A stretch of 64,000 nt of DNA from Curtobacterium sp. ISL-83 (GTDB lineage: Bacteria; Actinomycetota; Actinomycetes; Actinomycetales; Microbacteriaceae): assembly GCF_018613895.1 (NCBI RefSeq), contig NZ_JAGGPH010000013.1, positions 227,511 through 291,510 on the forward strand. Reading direction: 5' to 3'. Made by a program: the position numbers and the translations under genes. The first letter of the stretch is position 1; each line of letters opens with the position of its first letter. The notes under the pieces were generated by a model. The model was not told where the DNA came from and did no database searches. It saw only the letters and a program-made list of their open reading frames with translations. This document shows, in pieces, positions 34,200 to 42,154 of the stretch.

Positions 34200-34211
34200 T
34201 TGGTGCACGAA
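34200..34211. promoter_or_regulatory. Second copy of the OhrR-type operator
   Basis: TTGGTGCACGAA differs at one position from the palindrome before the regulator gene. An extra half-site TTCGTGC at 34185-34191 flanks a -10-like CATAAT (34192-34197). It controls the small gene at 34226. Confidence 0.65.
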
Positions 34212-34225
34212 CGAAAGGACGAATC

Positions 34226-34438
34226 ATGCGACGCTCCGGCAGTTGGTACGAGCGGTGGAACAACACCCTCATCGCCAAGATGGGCCCGTCCCAGATCGGC
34301 GCCGGCCACCCCGAGGGGATCGACGACCGCTCCGTCGACCGCGGCTGCCCGATCTGCGGCAAGCCCCTCTCGCTGCACACCGTCATCCGCCCCGAGGGCC
34401 AGGTCCGCTCCTCGACGCTGGTGTGCCCGCGCGACTGA
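34226..34438 (+). CDS. Small CxxC protein under the OhrR-like regulator
   Basis: This 70-residue basic protein reads MRRSGSWYERWNNTLIAKMGPSQIGAG and ends RGCPICGKPLSLHTVIRPEG...LVCPRD. Three cysteines (CxxC plus a late Cys) suggest a zinc ribbon or redox-active site. GAAAGGAC upstream provides an RBS. The promoter carries a copy of the operator found before the OhrR-like gene, so it is likely a redox-regulated member of that unit. No family or function recognised. Confidence 0.7.
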   Translation: MRRSGSWYERWNNTLIAKMGPSQIGAGHPEGIDDRSVDRGCPICGKPLSLHTVIRPEGQVRSSTLVCPRD

Positions 34439-34501
34439 AGATCTCCTCCAGATCGACACCACGGCGGAATTGCACCGAGCAACACGGTGTTCGATCGAAG
34501 C

Positions 34502-35587
34502 GTGAAGCTCTTCGAACCCGCCGACCTCGGCGCACTCCACCTTCGTAACCGCATCGTCATGGCGCCGCTCACCCGCACGCGCGCCGGCGAACGCGGGATC
34601 CCGAACGACCTGCTCGTCGAGCACTACGCCCAGCGTGCCTCCCTCGGCATGATCATCACCGAGGGCACCTGGCCCGTGCAGGAAGGCCGCTCCTACCCCG
34701 GGCAACCCGGCATCGAGACCGACGAGCAGATCGCCGGCTGGCGCCGCGTCACCGACGCCGTGCACGAGCGCGGCGGCACCATCGTGATGCAGCTCATGCA
34801 CGGCGGTCGCGTCTCGCACACCGACATCTCGCAGACCCCGCGCATCGTCGCCCCCTCCGCCATCGCGGCCCCCGGCGAGACCCACACCGCGACCGGCAAG
34901 GCAGCCATGCCCGTCCCGCACGCGCTCACCACGGACGAGGTCCGCGACACCGTGCAGGGGTTCGTCCAGGCCGCCCGGAACGCGATCGCCGCCGGGCTCG
35001 ACGGAGTCGAGATCCACGGCGCCAACGGCTACCTAGTACACGAGTTCCTCTCCCCCGTGTCGAACGTCCGCGATGACGTCTACGGCGGCACCCCGGAGAA
35101 CCGCGCACGCTTCGCGATCGAGGTCGCGACCGCCGTCGCCGAGGCCATCGGTGCCGACCGCACGGGCATCCGCCTGTCCCCGCAGCACAACATCCAGGGC
35201 GTCCTGGAAGAGGACGACGCCGACGTCCTCGCGACCTACACCGCGCTCGCCGAGGGACTCGCACCGCTCGGACTCGCGTTCGTCGACGTCCTCAACGCCG
35301 ACGTCGCGGGCGACCTCGTGCAGCACATCCGCCGCACGGCCGGCGCACCGTTCGTGGTGAACTCCGGCTTCGCGTCGATGACCACGCGTGACGAGGCCAT
35401 CGCTCTGCTCGACGCCGGTCACGCGGACGCCGTCGCCGTCGGTCGACCGGTGATCGCGAACCCGGACCTCGCCGAGCGATGGGAGCAGGACGCCGAGCTC
35501 AACGAGCCGCGTCCGGAGCTGTTCTACGGCAACACCGGTGAGGGCTACGTCGACTACCCCACGCTCTCCGAGTCGCGCGCCGCGTAA
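34502..35587 (+). CDS. Old yellow enzyme family NADH:flavin oxidoreductase (alkene reductase)
   Basis: This 361-residue FMN TIM-barrel ene-reductase starts VKLFEPADLGALHLRNRIVMAPLTRTRA, the family N-terminus. Substrate- and flavin-site motifs are IHGANGYLVHEFLSP and NVRDDVYGGTPENRARF; the C-terminal VAVGRPVIANPDLAERW binds the phosphate. The GTG at 34502 was preferred because family members begin at this point; GTG 34487 is an alternative. It reduces activated C=C bonds of enals, enones or nitro compounds with NADPH. Position behind an OhrR-like regulator suggests detoxification of electrophiles. A 44-bp palindromic terminator follows. Confidence 0.92.
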   Translation: MKLFEPADLGALHLRNRIVMAPLTRTRAGERGIPNDLLVEHYAQRASLGMIITEGTWPVQEGRSYPGQPGIETDEQIAGWRRVTDAVHERGGTIVMQLMHGGRVSHTDISQTPRIVAPSAIAAPGETHTATGKAAMPVPHALTTDEVRDTVQGFVQAARNAIAAGLDGVEIHGANGYLVHEFLSPVSNVRDDVYGGTPENRARFAIEVATAVAEAIGADRTGIRLSPQHNIQGVLEEDDADVLATYTALAEGLAPLGLAFVDVLNADVAGDLVQHIRRTAGAPFVVNSGFASMTTRDEAIALLDAGHADAVAVGRPVIANPDLAERWEQDAELNEPRPELFYGNTGEGYVDYPTLSESRAA

Positions 35588-35621
35588 GCGGTCGCGCCGG
35601 TCGCATTCCGCGACCACCACG

Positions 35622-35665
35622 CGGACGGGAGGCCCGGTGCCAGCTGGCACCGGGCCTCCCGTCCG
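35622..35665 (+). terminator. 44-bp perfect palindrome, terminator
   Basis: The sequence 35622-35665 is its own reverse complement throughout, with core GGGAGGCCCGGTGCCAG/CTGGCACCGGGCCTCCC and no loop bases. It lies between the convergent OYE (+) and encapsulin (-) genes, so it can serve both. Confidence 0.85.
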
Positions 35666-35671
35666 TCTGCG

Positions 35672-36475
35672 CTACAGCAGGGTGCGGAGCGGGACGGCCG
35701 CCTCCGGCGTCACCACCCGGAACGTGAGCGATTCCTCGACGTAGAGGTGCACGTCCTGGGCGTCGTGGGCCGTGTAGCCGAGGGCCAGGTCCTGCCCGAC
35801 GGTGAGCGAGAAGTCGCCGCCGCGAGCACTGAGGACCACCGAGCCACTGATGCCGGGCGTCCACTCGACGCGGCCGCCGAGGATCGCCTCGAGTTGCCCG
35901 AGGAGCGACGAGCCCGCGTCCTCGGTCTGCACGATGTCGACCCAGTCCTCCGGGCCCGCCGCCAACACGTAGGGCCCGGCGACGCCCGCGCTGCGGAGGG
36001 AGGCGACCGCAGCCGTGACCGCCATCCGGAACGACGCCGGCGTGCCGTCGTGGTCCTGGCCCTGGTGCGTGGAGGACGGCACGACGCCGACGATGCCCGC
36101 GGCGTCCCAGCCCTCGAAGACGACGCGGTTCTCGAACGCCGCCACCGTGAGGGCTGCGGCGTCGAGGGTGCTGACGTCGACGTCGTCCGCGCCGCGGGAG
36201 AAGTCGACGAGTTCGGCCAGCGGGATCGTGAAGTCCGCGCGGACCTCGGCGAGCGGGAGCACCCGGCGACGGCGCGCGGCGATGCCGGTCACGGTCGCGC
36301 TGACGGGTTCGGTGCGCCCGAGGTCGACGGACGATCGCTGCCAGCCGAGGGGGCCGTCGAAGTCGACGATCCGACGGGCACTGAGCGCGGTCGTGAGGCG
36401 CGCGCGGGCCTCCTGGTCGAGCATCTCCCAGGCGGCGGGGTCGAACGGGGCGAGGTGGCGGAGCAGGTGGTCCAT
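35672..36475 (-). CDS. Family 1 encapsulin nanocompartment shell protein
   Basis: This 267-residue HK97-fold shell protein (linocin M18/CFP29 family) self-assembles into a protein nanocage. Typical features are the N-terminal helix MDHLLRHLAPFDPAAWEMLDQEA, RIVDFDGPLGWQRSSVDLGR, and the C-terminal SVVLSARGGDFSLTVGQDLALGYTAHDAQDVHLYVEESLTFRV. It starts 4 bases after the stop of a DyP peroxidase that bears a C-terminal loading peptide, so the two form a DyP-encapsulin operon. Cage interior activity depends on that peroxidase. Length matches the family. Confidence 0.96.
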   Translation of the reverse strand: MDHLLRHLAPFDPAAWEMLDQEARARLTTALSARRIVDFDGPLGWQRSSVDLGRTEPVSATVTGIAARRRRVLPLAEVRADFTIPLAELVDFSRGADDVDVSTLDAAALTVAAFENRVVFEGWDAAGIVGVVPSSTHQGQDHDGTPASFRMAVTAAVASLRSAGVAGPYVLAAGPEDWVDIVQTEDAGSSLLGQLEAILGGRVEWTPGISGSVVLSARGGDFSLTVGQDLALGYTAHDAQDVHLYVEESLTFRVVTPEAAVPLRTLL

Positions 36476-36479
36476 GGCG

Positions 36480-37577
36480 TCATGCCCTTCCGGGTCGGAG
36501 GGACCCGAGGCCGAGGCCGGTCCCGTCAGTGCTGGGTGTGGGGGTGGTGGTGTCCGAGGGGGCGGTGTTGTTCGCGGTGTCGGGAGTGTGTTCTGTCTCG
36601 GACGAGTCGGGGGTCGGCGGCGCATCGGCGAGGGCGGCGAGCTGGGAACGGGACGGTGCGAAGAACGTGGTTCCGGTCGTCGCGGTCGAGAAGTCGAGCA
36701 TCCGGTCGTAGCGGCCGGGAGGATCCCCGACGAACATCCGCTCGAGCATCCGCTCCAGCACCCAGAGGTGCCCCGTGTAGCCGATGAAGTACGTGCCGTA
36801 CTCACCGTGACCCGGGCGACCGAACGGCATGTTGTCGCGGAGGATGTCGTGCTCGACCCCGGCGTCGTCGACGACGGTCGCGAGGCTCTTGTGCGACGGC
36901 CGGGCCTCGGTCTCGCTGTCACGTTCGACGTTGTCGGCCTTCGAGCGACCGATGATCGCCTCCTGCTGGTCGGTCGTCAGGGTTCCCCACGCGCCGAGGT
37001 CGTGCAGGTACTTCTGCACGACGACGTAGCTGCCGCCGGCCCAGTCCGGGTCGTCGTCACCGATGAGCGCTGCGCCCGCGAGCTCCTGCTCGACGGGGTT
37101 CGCGGTGCCGTCGACGAACCCGAGCAGGTCACGCGTGTCGAAGTACCGGAAGCCGGCGACCTCGTCGACGACGGCTGCGTTGGTCCCGAGCGCGTCGAGG
37201 AGCAGCCGCTCGAACTCGAAGCAGAGGTCCTCGCGGTCCGCACGGATGTGGAACAGCAGGTCGCCGGGGGTGGACGGCGCGGTGTGCGCGGGCCCGACCA
37301 CGGGGGTGAACGGGTGGAGTTCCGCGGGGCGGGCCGACGGGGAGATCCGGGCCCACGCCTCCGCGCCGATCCCGACCACGCACGTCAGGTGACCGGCGAG
37401 GAACCGGAAGCCGACCGTCTTGATGAGGTCGTCGATCTCGGTGACGACGTCGAGGACGGTCGCGAGGTCCTCCGGGTCCGGGCCGATCGTCATCGTGAGG
37501 AACACGGCGGAGCGGGTGAGCGGGGCGAGGACGCTCTGGGCGTCGATGGGGACGCGGTCCCCGGTCGTCGGGCGCAT
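36480..37577 (-). CDS. DyP-type heme peroxidase, encapsulin cargo
   Basis: This 365-residue dye-decolorising peroxidase has GFVDG at about 153-157 (catalytic Asp 156), the proximal heme His at about 229 in PSHKSL, and the distal Arg in ILRDNMPFG. After the peroxidase domain comes a low-complexity Thr/Pro/Ser/Asp linker (about 320-350), then DGTGLGLGSLRPGRA, which matches the DyP cargo-loading peptide pattern (DGSLGIGSLK-like). The gene lies directly before encapsulin on the same transcript. GGAAGGA precedes the ATG. It is cytoplasmic, probably protecting against peroxide or oxidising an enclosed substrate. The promoter region adjoins a long repeat array. Confidence 0.95.
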   Translation of the reverse strand: MRPTTGDRVPIDAQSVLAPLTRSAVFLTMTIGPDPEDLATVLDVVTEIDDLIKTVGFRFLAGHLTCVVGIGAEAWARISPSARPAELHPFTPVVGPAHTAPSTPGDLLFHIRADREDLCFEFERLLLDALGTNAAVVDEVAGFRYFDTRDLLGFVDGTANPVEQELAGAALIGDDDPDWAGGSYVVVQKYLHDLGAWGTLTTDQQEAIIGRSKADNVERDSETEARPSHKSLATVVDDAGVEHDILRDNMPFGRPGHGEYGTYFIGYTGHLWVLERMLERMFVGDPPGRYDRMLDFSTATTGTTFFAPSRSQLAALADAPPTPDSSETEHTPDTANNTAPSDTTTPTPSTDGTGLGLGSLRPGRA

Positions 37578-37734
37578 CGGTGTCCTTCCGGGTGGTGGGT
37601 CCGCGGTGCGGCGGGGTGGGTGCCCCTGTCGCTGCGTGTGTCCAGGATGCCCTGGCAGTGGCGTGCCGTGGGAGACCCCCGCACAGACCCTCAGGGTCCC
37701 GGGGCGGAGGTGGGGGCTCGGGACGCCGGGACGC

Positions 37735-38345
37735 CCCCGTGCGCTCGAGACGCCCCCGTCTCACGAAGACGCCCGCGTCTCGCGGCCGGTCCGCCGCCCG
37801 ACGCCTGACGTCGAGACGGGCCCGTCTCCGGGAGACACCGCGGTATCAGCGAGACGGAGCCGTATCCGGCGGCGTCTCTACGACCTCGCGGCGTCCCACG
37901 CAGACGCCGCCGTCTCACGCAGACGCGGCCGTGTCGCGGCGGGCCCGACGCCGAGACGGGCCCGTCTCCGGGAGACGCCGCGGTATCAGCGAGACGGAGC
38001 CGTATCCGGCGGCGCCTCGACGACCTGGCGGCGTCTCACGAAGACGCCGTCGTCTCACGCAGACGCCGGCGTCTCGCAGCCGACCCGCCGCCCGACGCCG
38101 AGACGGGCCCGCCTCCGGGAGACGCCGCGGTGTCAGCGAGACGGAGCCGTGTCCGGCGGCGTCTCGGCGACTTGGCGGCGTCTCACGAAGACGCCGGCGT
38201 CTCGCGGCCTGCCCGCGGCCCGACGCCGAGACGGGCCCGTCCACGGGCGACGCCGCGGTGTCAGCGAGACGGTGCCCTATTCGGCGGCGTCTCGACGACC
38301 TGGCGGCGTCCCACGCAGACGCGGGCGTCTCGCGGCCGGCCTGCC
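37735..38345. repeat. Tandem array of about 140-bp GAGAC/GTCTC-rich units (four copies)
   Basis: The marker GAGACGGGCCCG recurs at 37813, 37953, 38100 and 38228, and CGGT[A/G]TCAGCGAGACGG at 37841, 37981, 38128 and 38256. Both series give the same periods of 140, 147 and 128 bp. Each unit is packed with GAGACG/CGTCTC in both orientations, forming many small palindromes such as GACGCCGGCGTC. Open frames run through on both strands because stops are rare in this composition, but none has an RBS or a recognisable protein. It fills the region between the DyP promoter and tRNA-Arg. Confidence 0.85.
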
Positions 38346-38386
38346 CGCACGCCCCCGTTCCGCCCGACCCACCGCTCCCCACGCAC

Positions 38387-38423
38387 GACGAAGGCCCCGC
38401 TGCACTGCAGCGGGGCCTTCGTC
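38387..38423 (-). terminator. Terminator hairpin downstream of tRNA-Arg
   Basis: Perfect 18-bp arms at 38387-38404 and 38406-38423 (GACGAAGGCCCCGCTGCA and complement). It lies about 50 bases beyond the 3' end of the tRNA on the minus strand. Confidence 0.8.
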
Positions 38424-38469
38424 TGTTCGGTGTTCTGCGACGGGCTCCGGTGACCCGGGACCGACACTG

Positions 38470-38542
38470 TGCGCTCGAAGGGACTCGAACCCCCAACCTT
38501 CTGATCCGTAGTCAGATGCTCTATCCATTGAGCTACGAGCGC
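38470..38542 (-). tRNA. tRNA-Arg (anticodon ACG)
   Basis: The reverse complement folds as a cloverleaf. The acceptor GCGCTCG pairs with CGAGCGC plus discriminator A, the D-arm region is TAGCTCAATGGATAGAGCA, the anticodon stem CTGAC/GTCAG-type holds loop CTACGGA with anticodon ACG, and the T-arm is GGGGTTCGAGTCCC. The CCA is not encoded. It is a 73-base tRNA reading CGN arginine codons after A-to-I editing. Confidence 0.96.
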
Positions 38543-38682
38543 GTGGCCTTGCGAGCCGTGGAAGACTCTACAGCAGGTCGCGCCCGCAATGCCAATCGAG
38601 CCGCCCGACCCGCCCGACCCGGCGTGTCGCCGAGCGGGCGGAGGGCCGAGCCGAGCGGGCGGAGGGCGAAGTGACCCAGGTG

Positions 38683-39453
38683 TCAGGCCGCGAAGACCTC
38701 GTCCAGGAACGCCTCGAGCGCCCGCCACGACCGACGGTCCGCCCGCTCCTGGTACTGCGCCCCGTGGTCGGGCGAGTCAGTCCCCGGCACCGCGAACGCG
38801 TGCATCGCGCCCGAGTAGGTCACGACCTCCCAGTCGATCGAGGGCACGGTGCGCATCTCGTCCTGCCACGCCTGCACCGCGGAGTCCGGCACGACGGGGT
38901 CCGCGCCGCCGGTGAGCACGAGGAGCTTCGCGGTGATCGACGAGACGTCGGCCGGCTCGTGCGCGATGAGGCCACCGTGGAAGGAGACCGCACCGACGAG
39001 CTCGGCGCCGGTCCGGGCGAGCTCGAGCGCGGTCGACCCGCCGAAGCAGTAGCCCATCACGACGATCCGCGCGGGGTCGACGTCCGGGTCGGCCCGGAGC
39101 CGGTCGAGGCCCGCCGTCGCGCGCGCACGCAGCAGGGGCAGGTCCTGGTAGAAACCGCCGGCGACCTGGCCGGCGGTGTCGTCGCCGGGTCGGATGCCGG
39201 CGCCGTAGATGTCCGCACCGAACGCGACGTAGCCGAGTCGGGCGAGCATCGTGACGCGGGCCTCGACGTGCTCGTTCACGCCGTGCCAGTCGTGCACGAC
39301 GAGCACCGCCGGGCGGGGTCCGCTGATGGCGGCGTCCTTCGCGAGGACGCCTTCGAGGGCGGTGCCCTCGTGGTCGTAGGTGACGGTGTCGACGCGGATG
39401 TCGGCGCCGGCGGGTTCGGGAACGGTCTGGAGGACGTCGTCGATCGTGTTCAC
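38683..39453 (-). CDS. Dienelactone hydrolase family protein
   Basis: This 256-residue alpha/beta hydrolase with a cysteine nucleophile (MGYCFGGSTAL) has the His of the triad in YSGAMHAFAVPG and an Asp in LTGGADPVVP. The N-terminal AVLVVHDWHGVNEHVE is the oxyanion region, as in DLH proteins that open lactones in aromatic catabolism. GTG 39453 begins VNTIDDVLQTVPE. No other aromatic-pathway genes are adjacent, so a general esterase role is equally possible. It lies 29 bases downstream of the G6PDH-family gene on the same strand. Confidence 0.88.
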   Translation of the reverse strand: MNTIDDVLQTVPEPAGADIRVDTVTYDHEGTALEGVLAKDAAISGPRPAVLVVHDWHGVNEHVEARVTMLARLGYVAFGADIYGAGIRPGDDTAGQVAGGFYQDLPLLRARATAGLDRLRADPDVDPARIVVMGYCFGGSTALELARTGAELVGAVSFHGGLIAHEPADVSSITAKLLVLTGGADPVVPDSAVQAWQDEMRTVPSIDWEVVTYSGAMHAFAVPGTDSPDHGAQYQERADRRSWRALEAFLDEVFAA

Positions 39454-39481
39454 GTCATCGGACGCTACGCCGCGACGACGC

Positions 39482-40903
39482 TCATGCCTCGATGTTGTCC
39501 CAGTTCTCAGGCCCTTCCGACCCGGCGGGGTACTCGTCGAGCGGCGCGTCCCCCGATCGCCAGGCAGTGAGGAAGGGCTCGACGATCTTCCAGCCCTGCA
39601 CGGCGCTGTCACCGCGGACCGAGAGCGTCGCGTCGCCCTCGAGCACGCCGGCCAGCACCTCCCCGTACGCACTGAGCCGCCCGGGGTTGAGCGTGGTCGA
39701 CAGGGTGGTGTGGTCGATCGTGTACGGGTCGCCCGCGCCGTTCACGTTGATCTCGAGCTGCATCTCGTCGGGCGCGATCCAGATGCGGAGGCGGTCGGGG
39801 CGCTCGGCGCCGCTCAGCCCGACCGGCAGGTGCGGCGAGTCCTTGAACGTGATGAGGATCTCCCGACGCTGCTTCCCGAGGGCCTTGCCGGAGCGCAGGG
39901 TGAACGGCACGCCCGCCCAGCGCCAGTTCGCGATCTCGAGGGTCAGCTGCGCGAGGGTCTCGGTGCCGAGCGAGGGGTCGACCCCGTCCTCGTCGACGTA
40001 GGACGGCAGCGATCGGCCGTCGATCGTGCCGGCCGTGTACCGCGCACGCTTGCCCGAGGCGATGACGTCGCCCTTCCAGGGACGGACGGCCCGCAGCACG
40101 AGTTCCTTCTGCGAGCGCAGGTCGTCGGCCTCGATCGACGCCGGGGCCTCCATCGCGACGACCGCGAGCACCTGCAGCAGGTGGCTCTGGATCATGTCGG
40201 TGAGCGCGCCGGCCTTGTCGTAGTAGCGCGCGCGGTTCTCGAGCCCGAGGGTCTCGTCGTAGACGATGTCGACGCGCTCGACGTGCTGGGAGGACAGCAG
40301 CGGTTCGATGACCCGATTGGCGAAGCGGAGGCCGAGCAGGTTGAGCACCGTCGAGCGGCCGAGGAAGTGGTCGACGCGGTGGATGCGCTCCTCGGGGATG
40401 AACGAGTGCAGCAGGTCGTTGAGGTGCTCGGCGCTGGCGGCGTCGGTGCCGAACGGCTTCTCGAGCGCGAGGCGGGTGGTCGCCGGCAGGTCCAGGTGGG
40501 CGAGCTGTTCGCAGCTCTTCTCGGTGACGGCCGGCGGCAGGGCGAAGTAGATCGCCGGGTCGTGGTCGCACTCGCCGAGCAGGGTCGTCAGGTCGTCGGC
40601 GCTCGTGACGTCGGCCTTCCGGTAGTGCGACGCGTCGACGACGCGCTGCAGCCGCTCACTGAGCGTCGCGTGGCCGGACGCGCCCTCGTCCTCCTCGTTC
40701 TTCGACGCCTGCGCGTCTTCGAAGGCATCGTGCACGAGCTGCTTCCACGCGGCGTCGTCGAGGTCCTCGGCGCCGGCTCCGACGAGCTGGATGTCCCAGT
40801 CCGCCTTGACCTCGAGGAGGGTCGCGAGGCCGGGCAGGAGCAGGCGCTTGGACAGGTCGCCACTGGCTCCGAGGATGAGCAGGGTGGTCTGGAGGCTCGA
40901 CAT
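39482..40903 (-). CDS. Glucose-6-phosphate dehydrogenase family protein (divergent active-site lysine)
   Basis: This 473-residue member of the G6PDH family has NADP-binding GASGDLSKR at about 12-20 and EKPFG at about 148-152. The substrate motif is RVDHFLGR at about 176-183, where classical G6PDH has RIDHYLGK, so the conserved Lys is Arg and Tyr is Phe. The C-terminal G6PD_C domain is intact. This looks like a paralogue to the housekeeping zwf, which normally sits with tal/tkt/opcA; none of those is here. It may act on glucose-6-phosphate weakly or on another sugar phosphate. It diverges from a Gfo/Idh/MocA oxidoreductase. Confidence 0.85.
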   Translation of the reverse strand: MSSLQTTLLILGASGDLSKRLLLPGLATLLEVKADWDIQLVGAGAEDLDDAAWKQLVHDAFEDAQASKNEEDEGASGHATLSERLQRVVDASHYRKADVTSADDLTTLLGECDHDPAIYFALPPAVTEKSCEQLAHLDLPATTRLALEKPFGTDAASAEHLNDLLHSFIPEERIHRVDHFLGRSTVLNLLGLRFANRVIEPLLSSQHVERVDIVYDETLGLENRARYYDKAGALTDMIQSHLLQVLAVVAMEAPASIEADDLRSQKELVLRAVRPWKGDVIASGKRARYTAGTIDGRSLPSYVDEDGVDPSLGTETLAQLTLEIANWRWAGVPFTLRSGKALGKQRREILITFKDSPHLPVGLSGAERPDRLRIWIAPDEMQLEINVNGAGDPYTIDHTTLSTTLNPGRLSAYGEVLAGVLEGDATLSVRGDSAVQGWKIVEPFLTAWRSGDAPLDEYPAGSEGPENWDNIEA

Positions 40904-40984
40904 GCCCCAGAACGTACTCAGCCGTTCCGACACGTGGCCGGGTCTCGCCACTACGGTGGTGGCAGTCCGGCGCGAGGGAGCACC

Positions 40985-42154
40985 ATGAGCAGTGGGTACG
41001 AGGGACGACGTCTGCGCGTCGCCGTGGTCGGGACCGGCATGATCGCCGGCGTCCACGTCCGTGCAGCGCGGGCCGCGGGAGCGGACGTCCTCGGCATCCT
41101 CGGTCGGACCCCGGAGCGCTCCCGGCAGGTCGCGGCCCAGCTCGACGTCCCGCGCGGCTACGGCTCGCTCGACGAGGTCATCGCGGACGCCCCGGACGTC
41201 GTGCACATCTGCACCCCGAACGGCCAGCACCACCCCCAGGCGATGGCGGTGATCGCGGCCGGCATCCACGTCGTCTGCGAGAAGCCCCTCGCGCTCGACC
41301 CGGCGCAGGCGGACGAGCTCGTCGAGGCGGCAGCGCGCGCGGGCGTCGTCGCGACCGTCCCCTTCGTGTACCGGTACCACCCGGTCGTCCGCGAGATCCG
41401 GGCCCGCATCGCCGAGGGCGACCTGGGCCGCGTGCTCGCCGTGCACGGCCACTACCTGCAGGACTGGATGCTCGACGAGGACGCCTCGTCGTGGCGGGTC
41501 GACCCGACCGCGAGCGGCCTGTCGCGCGCGTTCGCCGACATCGGCTCGCACTGGTGCGACCTGGTCGAGTTCGTGACGGGCGACCGGTTCGCGTCCGTCT
41601 CCGCCGTGACCGACATCGTGTACCCGACGCGACCGGCAGCGTCCGGCCCCTCGTTCTCCGGCTCTCCCGACCCCGATCCCCTCGCCGACGCGGCCGAGCG
41701 GGCGGCGGTGACGACCGAGGACACCGCGGTCGCGACCTTCCGCACCAGCACCGGCCGGATCGGGAACGTCGTCATCTCGCAGGTCTCGGCCGGCCGGAAG
41801 AACCGACTCTGGTTCGAGGTCGACGGCAGCCTGGGGTCCGCCGCGTTCGACCAAGAGCAGCCGGAGTCCGCGTGGTTCGGGAACGAACGTGGGGCGCAGA
41901 TCATCGTGCGGGACCCGTCGCAGGGCAGCCCGGACCAGCGACGTCTGGCGATCGTGCCGGCGGGACACCCGCAGGGGTACCTCGACGCCTTCGTCGCGTT
42001 CGTCGCGGACACCCACGCGGCCGTCCGCATCGGTGGCGACCCGTCGGGCTGGCCGGACGGGCTGCCGACCTTCGCGGACGGCGCCCGGGCCGCGAACATC
42101 ATCGACGCCGTGATCGGCAGCGCCGCCGACGGCGCGTGGAGGGGTATCCGATGA
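40985..42154 (+). CDS. Gfo/Idh/MocA-family sugar oxidoreductase
   Basis: This 389-residue NAD(P)-dependent dehydrogenase has an N-terminal Rossmann domain (RVAVVGTGMIAGVHVRAARAAGADVLGILGR), the catalytic EKPLAL, and a C-terminal GFO_IDH_MocA domain (SGLSRAFADIGSHWCDLVEF with the conserved DIGSHW). GAGGGAG precedes ATG 40985. Its stop overlaps the next gene's start (ATGA). Pairing with a xylose-isomerase-like TIM-barrel protein is characteristic of inositol/sugar catabolic operons, but the substrate is unknown. Confidence 0.92.
   Translation: MSSGYEGRRLRVAVVGTGMIAGVHVRAARAAGADVLGILGRTPERSRQVAAQLDVPRGYGSLDEVIADAPDVVHICTPNGQHHPQAMAVIAAGIHVVCEKPLALDPAQADELVEAAARAGVVATVPFVYRYHPVVREIRARIAEGDLGRVLAVHGHYLQDWMLDEDASSWRVDPTASGLSRAFADIGSHWCDLVEFVTGDRFASVSAVTDIVYPTRPAASGPSFSGSPDPDPLADAAERAAVTTEDTAVATFRTSTGRIGNVVISQVSAGRKNRLWFEVDGSLGSAAFDQEQPESAWFGNERGAQIIVRDPSQGSPDQRRLAIVPAGHPQGYLDAFVAFVADTHAAVRIGGDPSGWPDGLPTFADGARAANIIDAVIGSAADGAWRGIR

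Noticed and set aside
37735..38345. CRISPR array
   Set aside because: The repeats are about 140 bp, variable in length and contain internal palindromes with no unique spacers; no cas genes are nearby.
38470..38542. tRNA-Arg as an integration site for a mobile element
   Set aside because: No integrase, no direct repeat of the tRNA 3' end elsewhere in the window, and flanking genes are ordinary chromosomal genes.
37580..38674. Arg/Pro/Ser-rich open frames through the GAGAC/GTCTC array on both strands
   Set aside because: Stops are rare in this composition; no RBS and no conserved protein. Periodicity is not a multiple of three across all units (140, 147, 128).
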